From the NCBI GenBank assembly GCA_900544115.1, contig UQTW01000015.1:1-52354 (forward strand): a stretch of 52,354 nt of DNA, in the 5' to 3' direction. Made by a program: the position numbers and the translations under genes. The notes below the pieces were generated by a model, which was not told the DNA's origin, made no database searches, and saw only the letters and a program-made list of their open reading frames with translations. The DNA comes from an uncultured Collinsella sp. Its GTDB lineage: Bacteria; Actinomycetota; Coriobacteriia; Coriobacteriales; Coriobacteriaceae. Positions 23,574-32,354 of this stretch are shown one piece after another (the first letter of the stretch is position 1; each line of letters starts with the position of its first letter).

Positions 23574-26201
23574 CTACTCGGCGTCGGGGACCTCGTAGGT
23601 AGCAGACGGCGTGTTGTCGCACACGACGGTAAAGCCGCCGTCCTTGTCGGCATCGACCGTCACCTGATCGCCCTCGCGCACCGTACCGTCGATGATGGCG
23701 GCGGCGATGGCGTCCACGACCTCGCGCTGGACCAGGCGCTTGAGCGGACGGGCACCGAACACGGGGTCCAGGCCACCCACGGCGAGCATCTGCTTGGCCG
23801 CCGGGGTGATGGCAAGCGTCATGCGCTCCTTGGCCAGACGCGCGCGGACGTCGGCAAGCTGGATGTCGACGATCTTCTCGATCTGCGCCATGCCGAGCGG
23901 ATGGAACACCACGATATCGTCGATACGGTTGAGGAACTCGGGGCGGAAGGTCTGAGCCATGGCGGCGTCGACCTGATGGCGCATCTCCTCCTCGTCCTTA
24001 CCGGACAGATCGGCGATGGCCTTGGAGCCCACGTTGGACGTCATGATAATAATCGTGTTCTTGAAGGACACCTGGCGACCCTGGCCATCGGTCAGACGGC
24101 CGTCATCAAGCACCTGCAACAGCACGTTGAAGACATCCGGATGAGCCTTCTCCATCTCGTCGAGCAAGATTACGGAGTACGGACGACGACGCACGGCCTC
24201 GGTGAGCTGGCCGCCCTCGTCGTAGCCAACGTATCCCGGAGGCGCACCGATCAGACGTTGGACGCTGAACTTCTCCATGTACTCGGACATGTCGATACGC
24301 ACGAGCGCACGCTCGTCATCGAACAGGCACTCGGCCAGCGCCTTGGCGAGCTCGGTCTTGCCTACACCGGTGGGGCCCAGGAAGAAGAAGCTGCCGATGG
24401 GCTTGTCCGGATCGGAGAGGCCCGCACGGCTGCGGCGCACGGCCGCGGCCACAGCGGAGACCGCCTCATCCTGACCGATAACGCGCTTATGCAGCTCGCC
24501 CTCCAGGCCCTTGAGCTTGTCGAGCTCGCCCTGCATCATCTTGGACACGGGCACGCCGGTCCAGGCGCTCACGACCTCGGCGATCTCGTCGGAGGTTACC
24601 TGCTCGTTGAGTCCCTCGCCGTCCTGCTGCTTTTGTGCCTCGAGCGCAGCCTCGGAATCCTGAATCTGCTGCTGCAGGCCAGGGATCACGGAGTAGCGCA
24701 GCTCGGACGCACGGCCCAGGTCGCCGTTGCGCGTCGCGCGCTCCTCTTCGCTCTTGGCCTCGTCAAGCTGCCCCTTAAGCTCCTGCACGTGGTCGATGGC
24801 GTTCTTCTGGTTGAGCCAGCCGGCCTTTTGCACGTTGAGCTTTTCCTGGACCTCGGCGATCTCCTGGCGCAGGGCCTCCAGACGCTCCTTGGAGGCGTCG
24901 TCGGTCTCCTTCATGAGCGCCTGTTCCTCGATCTGCAGCTGGGTGAGCTGACGCGTGGTGGCGTCAATCTCGACCGGCATGCTGTCGAGCTCCATGCGCA
25001 AGCGGCTTGCCGCCTCATCGACCAGGTCGATGGCCTTGTCGGGCAGGAAGCGGTCGGCGATATAGCGATCGGAGAGGTCGGCAGCTGCCACGAGCGCACT
25101 ATCGGTGATATGCACGCCGTGGAAGATCTCGTACTTCTCCTTGAGGCCACGCAGGATTGAAATGGTGTCCTCGATGGTAGGCTCGCTGACCATCACGGTC
25201 TGGAAACGACGGGCGAGTGCCGCGTCCTTCTCGATGTACTTGCGGTACTCGTCGAGCGTAGTCGCGCCGATTGCGTGCAAGTCGCCACGGGCGAGCGCCG
25301 GCTTGAGGATGTTGCCGGCATCCATGGAGCCCTCGGTGGCACCCGCGCCCACGATGGTGTGGAGCTCATCGATGAACAGGATGACCTTGCCTTGCGCCTT
25401 TTGCACTTCCTTGAGCACGGCCTTCAAGCGGTCCTCGAACTCGCCGCGATACTTGGCGCCGGCGACCAGCGCGCTCATGTCGAGCTCGATGAGGTCGCGG
25501 TCGCGCAGGGTGCTCGGCACGTCGCCGGCCACGATACGCTGGGCGATACCCTCGACGATGGCCGTCTTGCCGACGCCCGGCTCGCCGATGAGCACGGGGT
25601 TGTTCTTGGTGCGGCGGGACAGAACCTGGATGGTACGGCGGATCTCGTCGGTACGGCCGATGACCGGGTCGAGCTTGCCGGCGCGGGCCAGATCGCAGAT
25701 GTTGCGACCGTACTGCTCCAGCGCCTCAAACTGGGTCTTGTCCTCGGCAGACGTCACGCGGTCATCGCCACGCAGCTCCTCGTAGACCTGCTCGATGCGC
25801 TCCTTGGTCACGCCAGCGTCACGCAGTACACGACCAGCCTCGCCCTTGTCCTCGGCAAGCGCCATCAGCAGATGCTCGGTCACCACAAAGCTGTCACCCA
25901 TCTTGGTGGCCTTCTTCTCGGCCTTCTCGATGACACGGACGAGCTCATTGGAAAGGCCCATCTGCTGGCCCTCGCCCGAAACCTTGGGCGCGCGGTCGAT
26001 GGCATCTTGTGTGGAGCGTGCAAGCTGGGCCGGATCGGCGCCGATGCGCTCGATGATCACGGAGATATTGCGCTCGCCGGCACCAAGCAGGGCGGACAGC
26101 AGGTGAATCGGCTCCACCGCGCCGGCCTGCGCGTCGGCAGCTGTGCTCATGGCGGTCTGCAGCGCCTCGCGCGACGTCATTGCTAGCTTATCGATTCTCA
26201 T
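23574..26201 (-). CDS. clpB: ATP-dependent disaggregase ClpB
   Basis: The 875-aa protein has an N-terminal Clp repeat domain, NBD1 with GEPGVGKT (Walker A) and ILFIDELHT, a coiled-coil middle domain (~410-530, Glu/Gln/Lys-rich), and NBD2 with GPTGVGKTELAKALAE and RRPYSVILLDEMEKAHPD. ClpB is a hexamer that works with DnaK to resolve protein aggregates. The length is normal. A 27-bp dyad at 26291-26317 is shared with the dnaK promoter and is probably the HspR site, so heat control is expected. Confidence 0.97.
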   Translation of the reverse strand: MRIDKLAMTSREALQTAMSTAADAQAGAVEPIHLLSALLGAGERNISVIIERIGADPAQLARSTQDAIDRAPKVSGEGQQMGLSNELVRVIEKAEKKATKMGDSFVVTEHLLMALAEDKGEAGRVLRDAGVTKERIEQVYEELRGDDRVTSAEDKTQFEALEQYGRNICDLARAGKLDPVIGRTDEIRRTIQVLSRRTKNNPVLIGEPGVGKTAIVEGIAQRIVAGDVPSTLRDRDLIELDMSALVAGAKYRGEFEDRLKAVLKEVQKAQGKVILFIDELHTIVGAGATEGSMDAGNILKPALARGDLHAIGATTLDEYRKYIEKDAALARRFQTVMVSEPTIEDTISILRGLKEKYEIFHGVHITDSALVAAADLSDRYIADRFLPDKAIDLVDEAASRLRMELDSMPVEIDATTRQLTQLQIEEQALMKETDDASKERLEALRQEIAEVQEKLNVQKAGWLNQKNAIDHVQELKGQLDEAKSEEERATRNGDLGRASELRYSVIPGLQQQIQDSEAALEAQKQQDGEGLNEQVTSDEIAEVVSAWTGVPVSKMMQGELDKLKGLEGELHKRVIGQDEAVSAVAAAVRRSRAGLSDPDKPIGSFFFLGPTGVGKTELAKALAECLFDDERALVRIDMSEYMEKFSVQRLIGAPPGYVGYDEGGQLTEAVRRRPYSVILLDEMEKAHPDVFNVLLQVLDDGRLTDGQGRQVSFKNTIIIMTSNVGSKAIADLSGKDEEEMRHQVDAAMAQTFRPEFLNRIDDIVVFHPLGMAQIEKIVDIQLADVRARLAKERMTLAITPAAKQMLAVGGLDPVFGARPLKRLVQREVVDAIAAAIIDGTVREGDQVTVDADKDGGFTVVCDNTPSATYEVPDAE

Positions 26202-26281
26202 GGAATCACCTCTCTTGGGGCGGCCGCCCTACGGGGCGGCTTCACGTTGTTCGAGAAGTATTGTTGCCAGCTTTGCGCGAT

Positions 26282-26317
26282 CTTATACATAAATCTAAGT
26301 CTCTATATATAAGATTT
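26282..26317 (-). promoter_or_regulatory. clpB promoter with candidate HspR operator
   Basis: 26291-26317 reads AAATCTAAGTC-N5-ATATAAGATTT, identical in both 11-bp halves and in spacing to 35202-35228 upstream of dnaK. On the gene strand a -10-like TATAAG (rc of 26282-26287) follows at the matching distance, so the dyad covers the -35 region. It differs from the classic HAIR consensus (CTTGAGT-N7-ACTCAAG). Confidence 0.75.
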
Positions 26318-26339
26318 TCTGAGTGTTGCCACCACATGA

Positions 26340-26374
26340 ACCACCACAAAGAGGACAGGCACCTTTGTGATGGT
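26340..26374. repeat. 35-bp GGGGACAGG palindrome, copy 1
   Basis: ACCACCACAAAG then GAGGACAGGCA then CCTTTGTGATGGT. It differs by two bases from copy 2 (27144-27178) and has the same orientation. It lies 9 nt beyond the stop of the 26383-27051 gene. Confidence 0.85.
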
Positions 26375-26382
26375 CGCGGTCT

Positions 26383-27051
26383 CTACTCCTTCGCCGAACC
26401 CGTACTTCCCGATTCGACGGTCCAGGGCATCTCATCCTCGAACAGCCATGTACGGGCAGACCCACTATCGCGTGCAGTCTGTGGGTCAGGCAAGCAGGTC
26501 TGTTTATAGGCATCTTGGATACACTGACCCATAAAATCGTTGAGCTCGGTCTGGTCGCCCTCCATGACATAGGCGACATCACCGTCCATGATGTAGATGC
26601 CCGGACCCTTATTGCCCTCGTAGCCCGGATCGTACGAGACATCACATAACTTTGCGCCGTTTGCAGTGTCCAGCTCGATGGAAGAGTGGCATCCGCCAAC
26701 CATGTCGTTCGCTTTTGCCCGATAGGACGCATATCCGTACCAACGCTTAAATGTTTTGCCCTTGAGTAGCTCGGACGCCTTATCGATCAGGCTTGTATCC
26801 GTGGTATAGCGCATGGCCCCAAGCTGAATACGCGGATAATTGCTAATACCCAGCACAGCCGGCTGCTCATCAAAATCAACGGCAATGGTCTCGGGCTTGT
26901 CGTCGCCGGTCAGAAGTTCGACAGATTGAGTCACAGGCTTGACCACCGGCTCCGTCACCGCAGCAGGTAGAAATGCCATGCCGACAACGCCCGCGCCAAC
27001 CACGGTAATCGCAAGCGCCAAAACAATCAATCCAATACGGGCAGGACTTCT
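26383..27051 (-). CDS. Unknown membrane-anchored protein (222 aa)
   Basis: One N-terminal membrane helix (ARIGLIVLALAITVVGAG, about 5-30) is followed by a soluble, probably external domain with four cysteines (GGCHSS, AKLCDVS, MGQCIQD, KQTCLPD). I do not recognise the family. GTG 27051 is preferred: GAGG lies 9 nt upstream, while GTG 27093 has no ribosome site. It is divergent from the 27289 gene, also 222 aa with one helix; I see no clear sequence similarity. Palindrome copies lie on both sides. Confidence 0.65.
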   Translation of the reverse strand, partial: RSPARIGLIVLALAITVVGAGVVGMAFLPAAVTEPVVKPVTQSVELLTGDDKPETIAVDFDEQPAVLGISNYPRIQLGAMRYTTDTSLIDKASELLKGKTFKRWYGYASYRAKANDMVGGCHSSIELDTANGAKLCDVSYDPGYEGNKGPGIYIMDGDVAYVMEGDQTELNDFMGQCIQDAYKQTCLPDPQTARDSGSARTWLFEDEMPWTVESGSTGSAKE

Positions 27052-27143
27052 CACAGCAAAGCACCTCGCAACGCAAACCTTCGCTACCTGCACTAATGAT
27101 ATCGCCAGCCAGCACTATTACCAAAAGAAGCCGCGCGCTCCTC

Positions 27144-27178
27144 ACCACCACAAAGGGGACAGGCACCTTTGTGGTGGT
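27144..27178. repeat. 35-bp GGGGACAGG palindrome, copy 2
   Basis: 13-bp perfect arms, ACCACCACAAAGG and CCTTTGTGGTGGT, with loop GGACAGGCA. It sits between two divergent genes. Copy 3 at 28011-28045 is the exact reverse complement. Confidence 0.9.
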
Positions 27179-27288
27179 TTTCGACGCTAACGGTCGACCA
27201 TCTCGCGCCATGAGATTAAACTTGAATTGTTCTCTGAACATATCCATTTCTGCCTATCCTCAACAGATCTTTGTCTCGAGGAGCGCAT

Positions 27289-27957
27289 ATGAAGCCGTCT
27301 CATTCCACCGGTCGCAACGTCATCGCCATTCTCGCCATACCCATCGTGATGCTCTTCCTTATCGTCGCCACGCCCTTTTCCCTTGGCATCGCCTCGCCCT
27401 TCGATTTATGCGGAATGGTCGACGCCGGCTCGCGTGCCACCTCGCTCTCCTTTATCTGTCGCGGCGTGTTCTACGAAGATGGAATTCCCACCGGAATTTG
27501 GCGGTCAAAGTTACCGCTGCTCGGAACGATTGATGGATGCTTCCCCTATTTCAGCCTTGAACCTCAGACGATGAATTATTTGATCGACGACCAGCCACTC
27601 GACTCCATCACCCTCGCCTACGACTACGCACCAAACACCGGTGAGCGCCACATGAACCAAGTCCTCGACAAGATGCTTGGACAGTGCGGGCTCACCGAGG
27701 AGGCCGGTCGAACCATCTATAGCAACCAGAAATTAAAGCGAACAGAACTCCGCCGTGTCGGAAAAATCAAAGGGCGAAACGGGGCCGCCTACTGGGATGC
27801 CTGGGCAACACGCGACAAGGGCGAATTCGGACACAACACCTATATAGTCACTGTCTACACCAAAGACGGAATTAAGGACAATGTTGACGATTTCGCGTCA
27901 TCCAAACTCGGCATCCCCAAAACAACCAAGACTCCCGGCTTGGATGAAATCCTGTAG
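27289..27957 (+). CDS. Unknown membrane-anchored protein (222 aa)
   Basis: An N-terminal helix (VIAILAIPIVMLFLIVATPF, about 10-30) leads to an external domain with Cys pairs near 42 and 60-80 (LCGMVD, FICRGV, DGCFPY) and a lysine-rich C-terminus. No family is recognised. ATG 27289 has GAGGAG 5 nt upstream; a TTG at 27271 is less likely. The base composition is lower in GC than that of the flanking genes. Palindromes lie upstream (27144-27178) and 53 nt downstream (28011-28045). Confidence 0.65.
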   Translation: MKPSHSTGRNVIAILAIPIVMLFLIVATPFSLGIASPFDLCGMVDAGSRATSLSFICRGVFYEDGIPTGIWRSKLPLLGTIDGCFPYFSLEPQTMNYLIDDQPLDSITLAYDYAPNTGERHMNQVLDKMLGQCGLTEEAGRTIYSNQKLKRTELRRVGKIKGRNGAAYWDAWATRDKGEFGHNTYIVTVYTKDGIKDNVDDFASSKLGIPKTTKTPGLDEIL

Positions 27958-28010
27958 GGACGCCCATTAACATGCCGCTCAACGATCACAACAACATCGA
28001 GCTCGTCCCC

Positions 28011-28045
28011 ACCACCACAAAGGTGCCTGTCCCCTTTGTGGTGGT
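28011..28045. repeat. 35-bp GGGGACAGG palindrome, copy 3 (inverted)
   Basis: This is the exact reverse complement of copy 2, with core TGCCTGTCC in the loop. It lies just after the 27289-27957 gene, so that gene is bracketed by oppositely oriented copies. Confidence 0.9.
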
Positions 28046-28137
28046 TTTCAACAAAAAGAAGCCGCCCCGATAGCAGAGGAGGCATCAAGCAAGTCTATTT
28101 TTGGCGTCCCTCAAGACCCAACGAGAACGTCGCGGTA

Positions 28138-28209
28138 GCCCCGGCCACACCTTTCCCTCGGGCGACCCTCGCGAAGCGCGTGAGCGCGAGGGAAAGGTGC
28201 GGCCGGGGC
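28138..28209. repeat. Long imperfect palindrome after the hydratase gene
   Basis: 28138-28160 pairs with 28187-28209 over 23 bp with one mismatch (GCCCCGGCC...CTTTCCCTCG). A smaller CCTCGCG/CGCGAGG hairpin lies inside. It starts 12 nt after the hydratase stop on the minus strand. No T tract follows, so it is either an RNA-stabilising hairpin or a repeat element. Confidence 0.75.
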
Positions 28210-28220
28210 GTACAGCAGAG

Positions 28221-30521
28221 TTACTCGGCAGCGGCCTTGAACTTGTTGTAGTTGATCAGGCAGCCGGCCTTGACGATGGCACGCTCCTCTGCCGTCATAT
28301 CGGCAATGTAGAGCTCAATCTGCTCGACCGCACCATCGGCGCGCACCACGTAGGCGGCGATGTCCTTCAGGTCGCCATCGAGCGCGGCACGGATACCCGG
28401 CACAAAGACGTAATCGCCCACCTCAAAGTTGGGCTCGGCCTCCATCTGGAAGGGCACCATGCCCCAGTTCATCACGTTGGAGCGATAGCGCTTGGTGGCG
28501 TACTCGTGGACGATGTTGGCCAGGCCGCCAATTACGCGCTGGCAGCTCGCGGCCTGCTCGCGGGCGCTGCCGTCGCCAGGCTTCTTGGCGTAAATCATGG
28601 AACCGAACTCGGTCGCCTTGGCATCGGCCGCGACACCCGCGCCGGCCAGCGCCTCAAACACACCGGCAAGCTCGGCATCGAACGCCGCCAGGTCGCCCGC
28701 GGACTCGCCGGCAACGCGACGCTTCTCCACAGCGTCGACCTCCTTGGAGCGACCAACGTAGGCCGGGTCGCGGCGGCTCAGCGTAAACTCAGCCAGGCCC
28801 AGCGGGTTGGAGCGGAAGGAGCTCGTCTCGCCCGAGGGAATGAGCTCGTCGGTCGTGGTGACCGGGTCCATGATCTTGGAGCAAACCTTGAGCAGGATGT
28901 CGTCGCCGAGCGGCTCCATCGCGGGCCACGGCTTGATGTTGGGGCCTTCGACCAGCTCGTCGGCAGGCTCCGCCTTGCCAAAGCCCCAGTACACGCGCTT
29001 CTTGTACGGCGCGTCGTCAAAGGTGTACTCGCAGGCCTCGTCCCAAGTGTCCTCGGGCAGGTCGGTCGCCGGCGTCAGGACGCCGCCGTTGGCAGCCGTT
29101 GCCGCAATGGAGCGGGCGTCCATCAGGGCCACGGCGCTCAGCTGGCCATTACCCGGCTTGGAACCCTCGCGGTTGGGGAAGTTGCGCGTGGTGTGACGGA
29201 TCGAAAGGCCGTTGTTGGCGGGCGTGTCGCCAGCGCCGAAGCACGGGCCGCAGAATGCCGTGCGCACGATTGCGCCGGCCTCCATGAGGTCGTAGATGTA
29301 GCCGCGGCGTGTAAGTTCGAGCGCCACGGGCTGGCTCGTGGGATAGACCGACAGCGAGAACTCGCCGCAGCCGGTATTGGCGCCCTTGAGCACGCGGGCA
29401 GCCTGGACCACGGAGTCATAGTTGCCGCCCGAGCAGCCGGCGATAACGCCCTGCTGCACGTGCAGCTTGCCGTCGACGATCTTGTCGAGCAGGCTAAAGT
29501 GCGTCTTGCCCTCGCCGATCTTGGCGGCCTCGAGCTCCACCTCGTGCAGGATGTCCTCGAGGTTCTCGTTGAGCTCGTCGATCTCAAAGCCGTTGGAAGG
29601 ATGGAACGGCAGTGCGATCATGGGCTTGATGCTCGACAGGTCGACCTCGACGCAACCGTCGTAGTAGGCGACATCGGCGGGCTTGAGCTCGCGATAGTCG
29701 TCGCCGCGGCCGTGCATGGTCAAAAACGCGTGCGTGTCCTCGTCGGTGGCCCAGATGCTCGACAGGCAGGTGGTCTCGGTGGTCATGACGTCAACGCCGT
29801 TGCGGTAGTCGGTCGTCATGCTCGCGATGCCCGGGCCCACAAACTCCATGACATTGTTCTTGACGTAGCCCTTGGCAAAGACGGCGCGAATGATGGCGAG
29901 CGCCACGTCGTGCGGGCCGACGCCGGGGCGCGGGGCGCCCGTGAGGTAGATGGCCACGACGCCGGGATAGGCGACATCGTAGGTGTCGCGCAGCAGCTGC
30001 TTTGCCAACTCGCCGCCGCCCTCGCCCACGGCTATGGTACCCAGGGCACCATAGCGGGTGTGCGAGTCGGAACCCAGGATCATCTTGCCGCAACCGGCGA
30101 AGTTCTCGCGCATAAAGGAGTGGATGACGGCGATGTGCGGCGGAACGAAGATGCCGCCGTACTTCTTGGCTGCGGAAAGGCCAAAGACGTGGTCGTCCTC
30201 ATTGATGGTGCCGCCCACGGCGCACAGCGAGTTATGGCAGTTGGTGAGCACGTAAGGCAGCGGGAACTGCTCCATGCCCGAAGCGCGCGCCGTCTGGATG
30301 ATGCCGACAAAGGTGATGTCGTGGCTCGCCATGGCATCGAAGCGAATCTTGAGTGCCTCGGGGTCGCCCGACGTATTGTGTGCCTGGAGGATCGAATACG
30401 CGATGGTGCCGCGCTTGGCATCCTCGGGTGTCTGCGTAATACCGCGCTCGGCAGCCTCGGCCGCAGGCACAACCTCGCTGCCGCCGCGCAGGTAGATGCC
30501 GTCCTCGTACAGCTTGACCAT
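28221..30521 (-). CDS. Aconitase-superfamily hydratase
   Basis: The 766-aa protein resembles the YbhJ-type hydratases of the aconitase family. It has LGSDSHTRYGALGTIAVGEGGGELA, Fe-S ligand-type cysteines in VIAGCSGGNYDSV and AFCGPCFGAGD, and a C-terminal swivel domain with GMVPFQ. The substrate is unknown; a hydroxy-acid dehydration using a [4Fe-4S] cluster is expected. ATG 30521 (MVKLYEDGIYL) is preferred since GGGAG lies 5 nt before it and family members begin this way; the longer frame adds ~34 residues without similarity. It is probably monocistronic, with palindromes on both sides. Confidence 0.85.
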   Translation of the reverse strand: MVKLYEDGIYLRGGSEVVPAAEAAERGITQTPEDAKRGTIAYSILQAHNTSGDPEALKIRFDAMASHDITFVGIIQTARASGMEQFPLPYVLTNCHNSLCAVGGTINEDDHVFGLSAAKKYGGIFVPPHIAVIHSFMRENFAGCGKMILGSDSHTRYGALGTIAVGEGGGELAKQLLRDTYDVAYPGVVAIYLTGAPRPGVGPHDVALAIIRAVFAKGYVKNNVMEFVGPGIASMTTDYRNGVDVMTTETTCLSSIWATDEDTHAFLTMHGRGDDYRELKPADVAYYDGCVEVDLSSIKPMIALPFHPSNGFEIDELNENLEDILHEVELEAAKIGEGKTHFSLLDKIVDGKLHVQQGVIAGCSGGNYDSVVQAARVLKGANTGCGEFSLSVYPTSQPVALELTRRGYIYDLMEAGAIVRTAFCGPCFGAGDTPANNGLSIRHTTRNFPNREGSKPGNGQLSAVALMDARSIAATAANGGVLTPATDLPEDTWDEACEYTFDDAPYKKRVYWGFGKAEPADELVEGPNIKPWPAMEPLGDDILLKVCSKIMDPVTTTDELIPSGETSSFRSNPLGLAEFTLSRRDPAYVGRSKEVDAVEKRRVAGESAGDLAAFDAELAGVFEALAGAGVAADAKATEFGSMIYAKKPGDGSAREQAASCQRVIGGLANIVHEYATKRYRSNVMNWGMVPFQMEAEPNFEVGDYVFVPGIRAALDGDLKDIAAYVVRADGAVEQIELYIADMTAEERAIVKAGCLINYNKFKAAAE

Positions 30522-30658
30522 ACTGTCTCCCACTCTGCCCAAAAGATTTGGGCGCATAGCATACATTCGTTCAATATCGTGCCATAGAACGGTTGCGAGT
30601 GGGTTACGAATCTCTGCGTTCACTTTATCTCAGTAAAGCAGAGGACGAGTTAGGTCCT

Positions 30659-30782
30659 GGGGAGGCAGACTTAGACGCTCAAATGACGAGAGTGGATAAT
30701 CTCCCACTTTGAGCCTGCAAACAGGCAAAAAACGGGAGATTATCCACTCTCATTCTGCAGGTACTCATTTAAGTCTGTCCCC
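30659..30782. repeat. Nested palindrome with GGGGA/TCCCC ends
   Basis: The inner arms 30688-30705 and 30734-30751 are perfect over 18 bp (GAGAGTGGATAATCTCCC). The outer arms GGGGA...CAGACTT (30659-30672) and AAGTCTG-TCCCC (30771-30782) pair around them. It lies between the hydratase start and the hspR stop. Confidence 0.8.
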
Positions 30783-30791
30783 AATGAGTGC

Positions 30792-31208
30792 CTACAGGTC
30801 GCCGCCCGTGCCCAGCAGTTTGCGCATGACTTGCTCGGGGTTGACCGAGCCGTCGCGCGGGGCCAGGGCGGTGATCTTCTTCTGCATCTTATACTCGTGC
30901 AGCTCGTCCTCGAGCTGGCGCACGCGGGCGCGGAGCTTTTCGTTCTCGCGCTCGCGCTCCTCGGCACGCTCCTTCATATCGAGGATGCGCACCACGCCGG
31001 CAAGGTTGATGCCCTCGTCAGTCAGCTGGTTGATGAGCTCCAGGCGCTCGATATCGGCACGCGAATACAGACGCGTGTTGCCGCCCGAGCGCTGGGGGTT
31101 CACCAAGCCCTTGGACTCGTAGACGCGCAGAGTCTGCGGGTGCATGCCGGTCAGCTCGGCCGCCACGCTGATCATGTACAGCGGTTTGTTCCTATTGTCC
31201 TCGGCCAT
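30792..31208 (-). CDS. hspR: MerR-family heat-shock repressor HspR
   Basis: The 138-aa protein has an N-terminal MerR-type winged helix (YMISVAAELTGMHPQTLRVYE, ~10-30; SGGNTRLYS) and a coiled-coil of ~35 residues (EERERENEKLRARVRQLEDE). HspR binds HAIR-type inverted repeats with DnaK as co-repressor. As in Streptomyces and mycobacteria it is the last gene after dnaK-grpE-dnaJ. Its candidate sites are 35202-35228 and 26291-26317. The shorter coiled tail ends GTGGDL. Confidence 0.93.
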   Translation of the reverse strand: MAEDNRNKPLYMISVAAELTGMHPQTLRVYESKGLVNPQRSGGNTRLYSRADIERLELINQLTDEGINLAGVVRILDMKERAEERERENEKLRARVRQLEDELHEYKMQKKITALAPRDGSVNPEQVMRKLLGTGGDL

Positions 31209-31280
31209 GCTACCTGACCCCTTTCCGTCTCGTTATCGTCCATCATAAGCCCGCGGGCGTGGGCGTGCGCCGCGACCGCC

Positions 31281-32246
31281 CTAGTACGTCGCCTTGTAAC
31301 GATTGACCTTCTCGCGATAGTCGCGCGTGTCGGCCTCGCGCAGCTTGGTCATGGCATCGCGTTCATCGTCGGACAGGTTCGTGGGAACCTGCACCTTGAT
31401 CTCGACGAGCAGCGCGCCCGTGCGGCCACGGTGCTTAACATCGGGCGCGCCCATCTCCTTAAAGCGGAACTTCTTGCCCGTCTGGGTGCCCGCCGGCACC
31501 TTCAGACGAACCGTCGCGCCGCCGGGCGTCGGCACGTCCACCGTGCAGCCGAGCGCCGCCTCGTAGACCGAGATCGGCACCTCCATGGTCACGTCGGCAC
31601 CTTTACGCTTAAACAGCGGATGCTCCTCCACGTGCGTGGTCACGACCAGGTCGCCGCGCTCGCCGCCGGCAACGCCATACTCGCCGCGACGCTTGTAGCG
31701 CAGCTTGCCGCCATCCACGGCGCCCGCAGGCACCGAGACCGTAATGGTCTGCTGCTCGCCCGTCGAGGGAATGCGGTAGGTGACCTTGTGCGTCACGCCG
31801 CGGAACGCGTCCTCGGCCGTCACGTCGACAGTCAGCGACAGGTCGCCGCCCTTGCGAGCACGGCTGCGGCCCGCGCCGGCACCGGCAGCGCCCGCAGCCC
31901 CGGCAAAGCCCGAGCCCCAATCGCTGCCCCAGGCGCCGTTGCCGCTAAAGATGCTGTCGAAGATATCGCCCCAGCCGCTGGCGCCCGCGCCGGCACCGTA
32001 GCCGCCGCCATACGCGCCGCCCGCGCCCGGCATGCCGCCGAACATGAGCATCTGGTCGTACTCTTTGCGCTTCTTCTCGTCCGAAAGCGTTTCGTAGGCC
32101 TCGCTAATCTCCTTGAACTTGGCCTCGTCGCCGCCGGCATCGGGGTGATATTTTTGCGCGAGCTTGCGAAACGCGCTCTTGATCTCTTTGTCGGAGGCGC
32201 TCTTGGATACGCCCAGGATGTCATAGAAGGTTTTGCCTGCAGCCAT
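31281..32246 (-). CDS. dnaJ: DnaJ-family co-chaperone without zinc finger (CbpA-like)
   Basis: The 321-aa protein has a J domain (FYDILGVSKSASDKEIKSAFRKLAQKYHPDAGG, with HPD), a Gly/Ala-rich linker (~80-135), and two substrate-binding beta domains. The four CxxCxGxG zinc motifs of type I DnaJ are absent, so it is type II. It stimulates DnaK ATPase and delivers substrates. ATG 32246 follows AGGAG by 5 nt. A GC-rich hairpin separates it from grpE. Confidence 0.94.
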   Translation of the reverse strand: MAAGKTFYDILGVSKSASDKEIKSAFRKLAQKYHPDAGGDEAKFKEISEAYETLSDEKKRKEYDQMLMFGGMPGAGGAYGGGYGAGAGASGWGDIFDSIFSGNGAWGSDWGSGFAGAAGAAGAGAGRSRARKGGDLSLTVDVTAEDAFRGVTHKVTYRIPSTGEQQTITVSVPAGAVDGGKLRYKRRGEYGVAGGERGDLVVTTHVEEHPLFKRKGADVTMEVPISVYEAALGCTVDVPTPGGATVRLKVPAGTQTGKKFRFKEMGAPDVKHRGRTGALLVEIKVQVPTNLSDDERDAMTKLREADTRDYREKVNRYKATY

Positions 32247-32321
32247 CGTAGCTCCTCTCCTGTTACGTCCGCCGCCCATGCAGGCGACGGCTCATGCTTT
32301 CATATGGCACTAGGCCAGAAA

Positions 32322-32347
32322 GGGCCCCGGGTGTTGCCCCGGGGCCC
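32322..32347 (-). terminator. GC-rich hairpin between grpE and dnaJ
   Basis: On the minus strand GGGCCCCGGG pairs with CCCGGGGCCC and is followed by TTTCTGG. It may cause partial termination, lowering dnaJ-hspR relative to dnaK-grpE, or mark an RNA processing point. Confidence 0.6.
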
Positions 32348-32354
32348 TTCTCAA

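Noticed and set aside
28101..30587. 828-codon plus-strand open frame opposite the hydratase gene
   Set aside because: The minus-strand frame has clear aconitase-family motifs; the plus frame has no domain-like pattern and is a codon-bias shadow.
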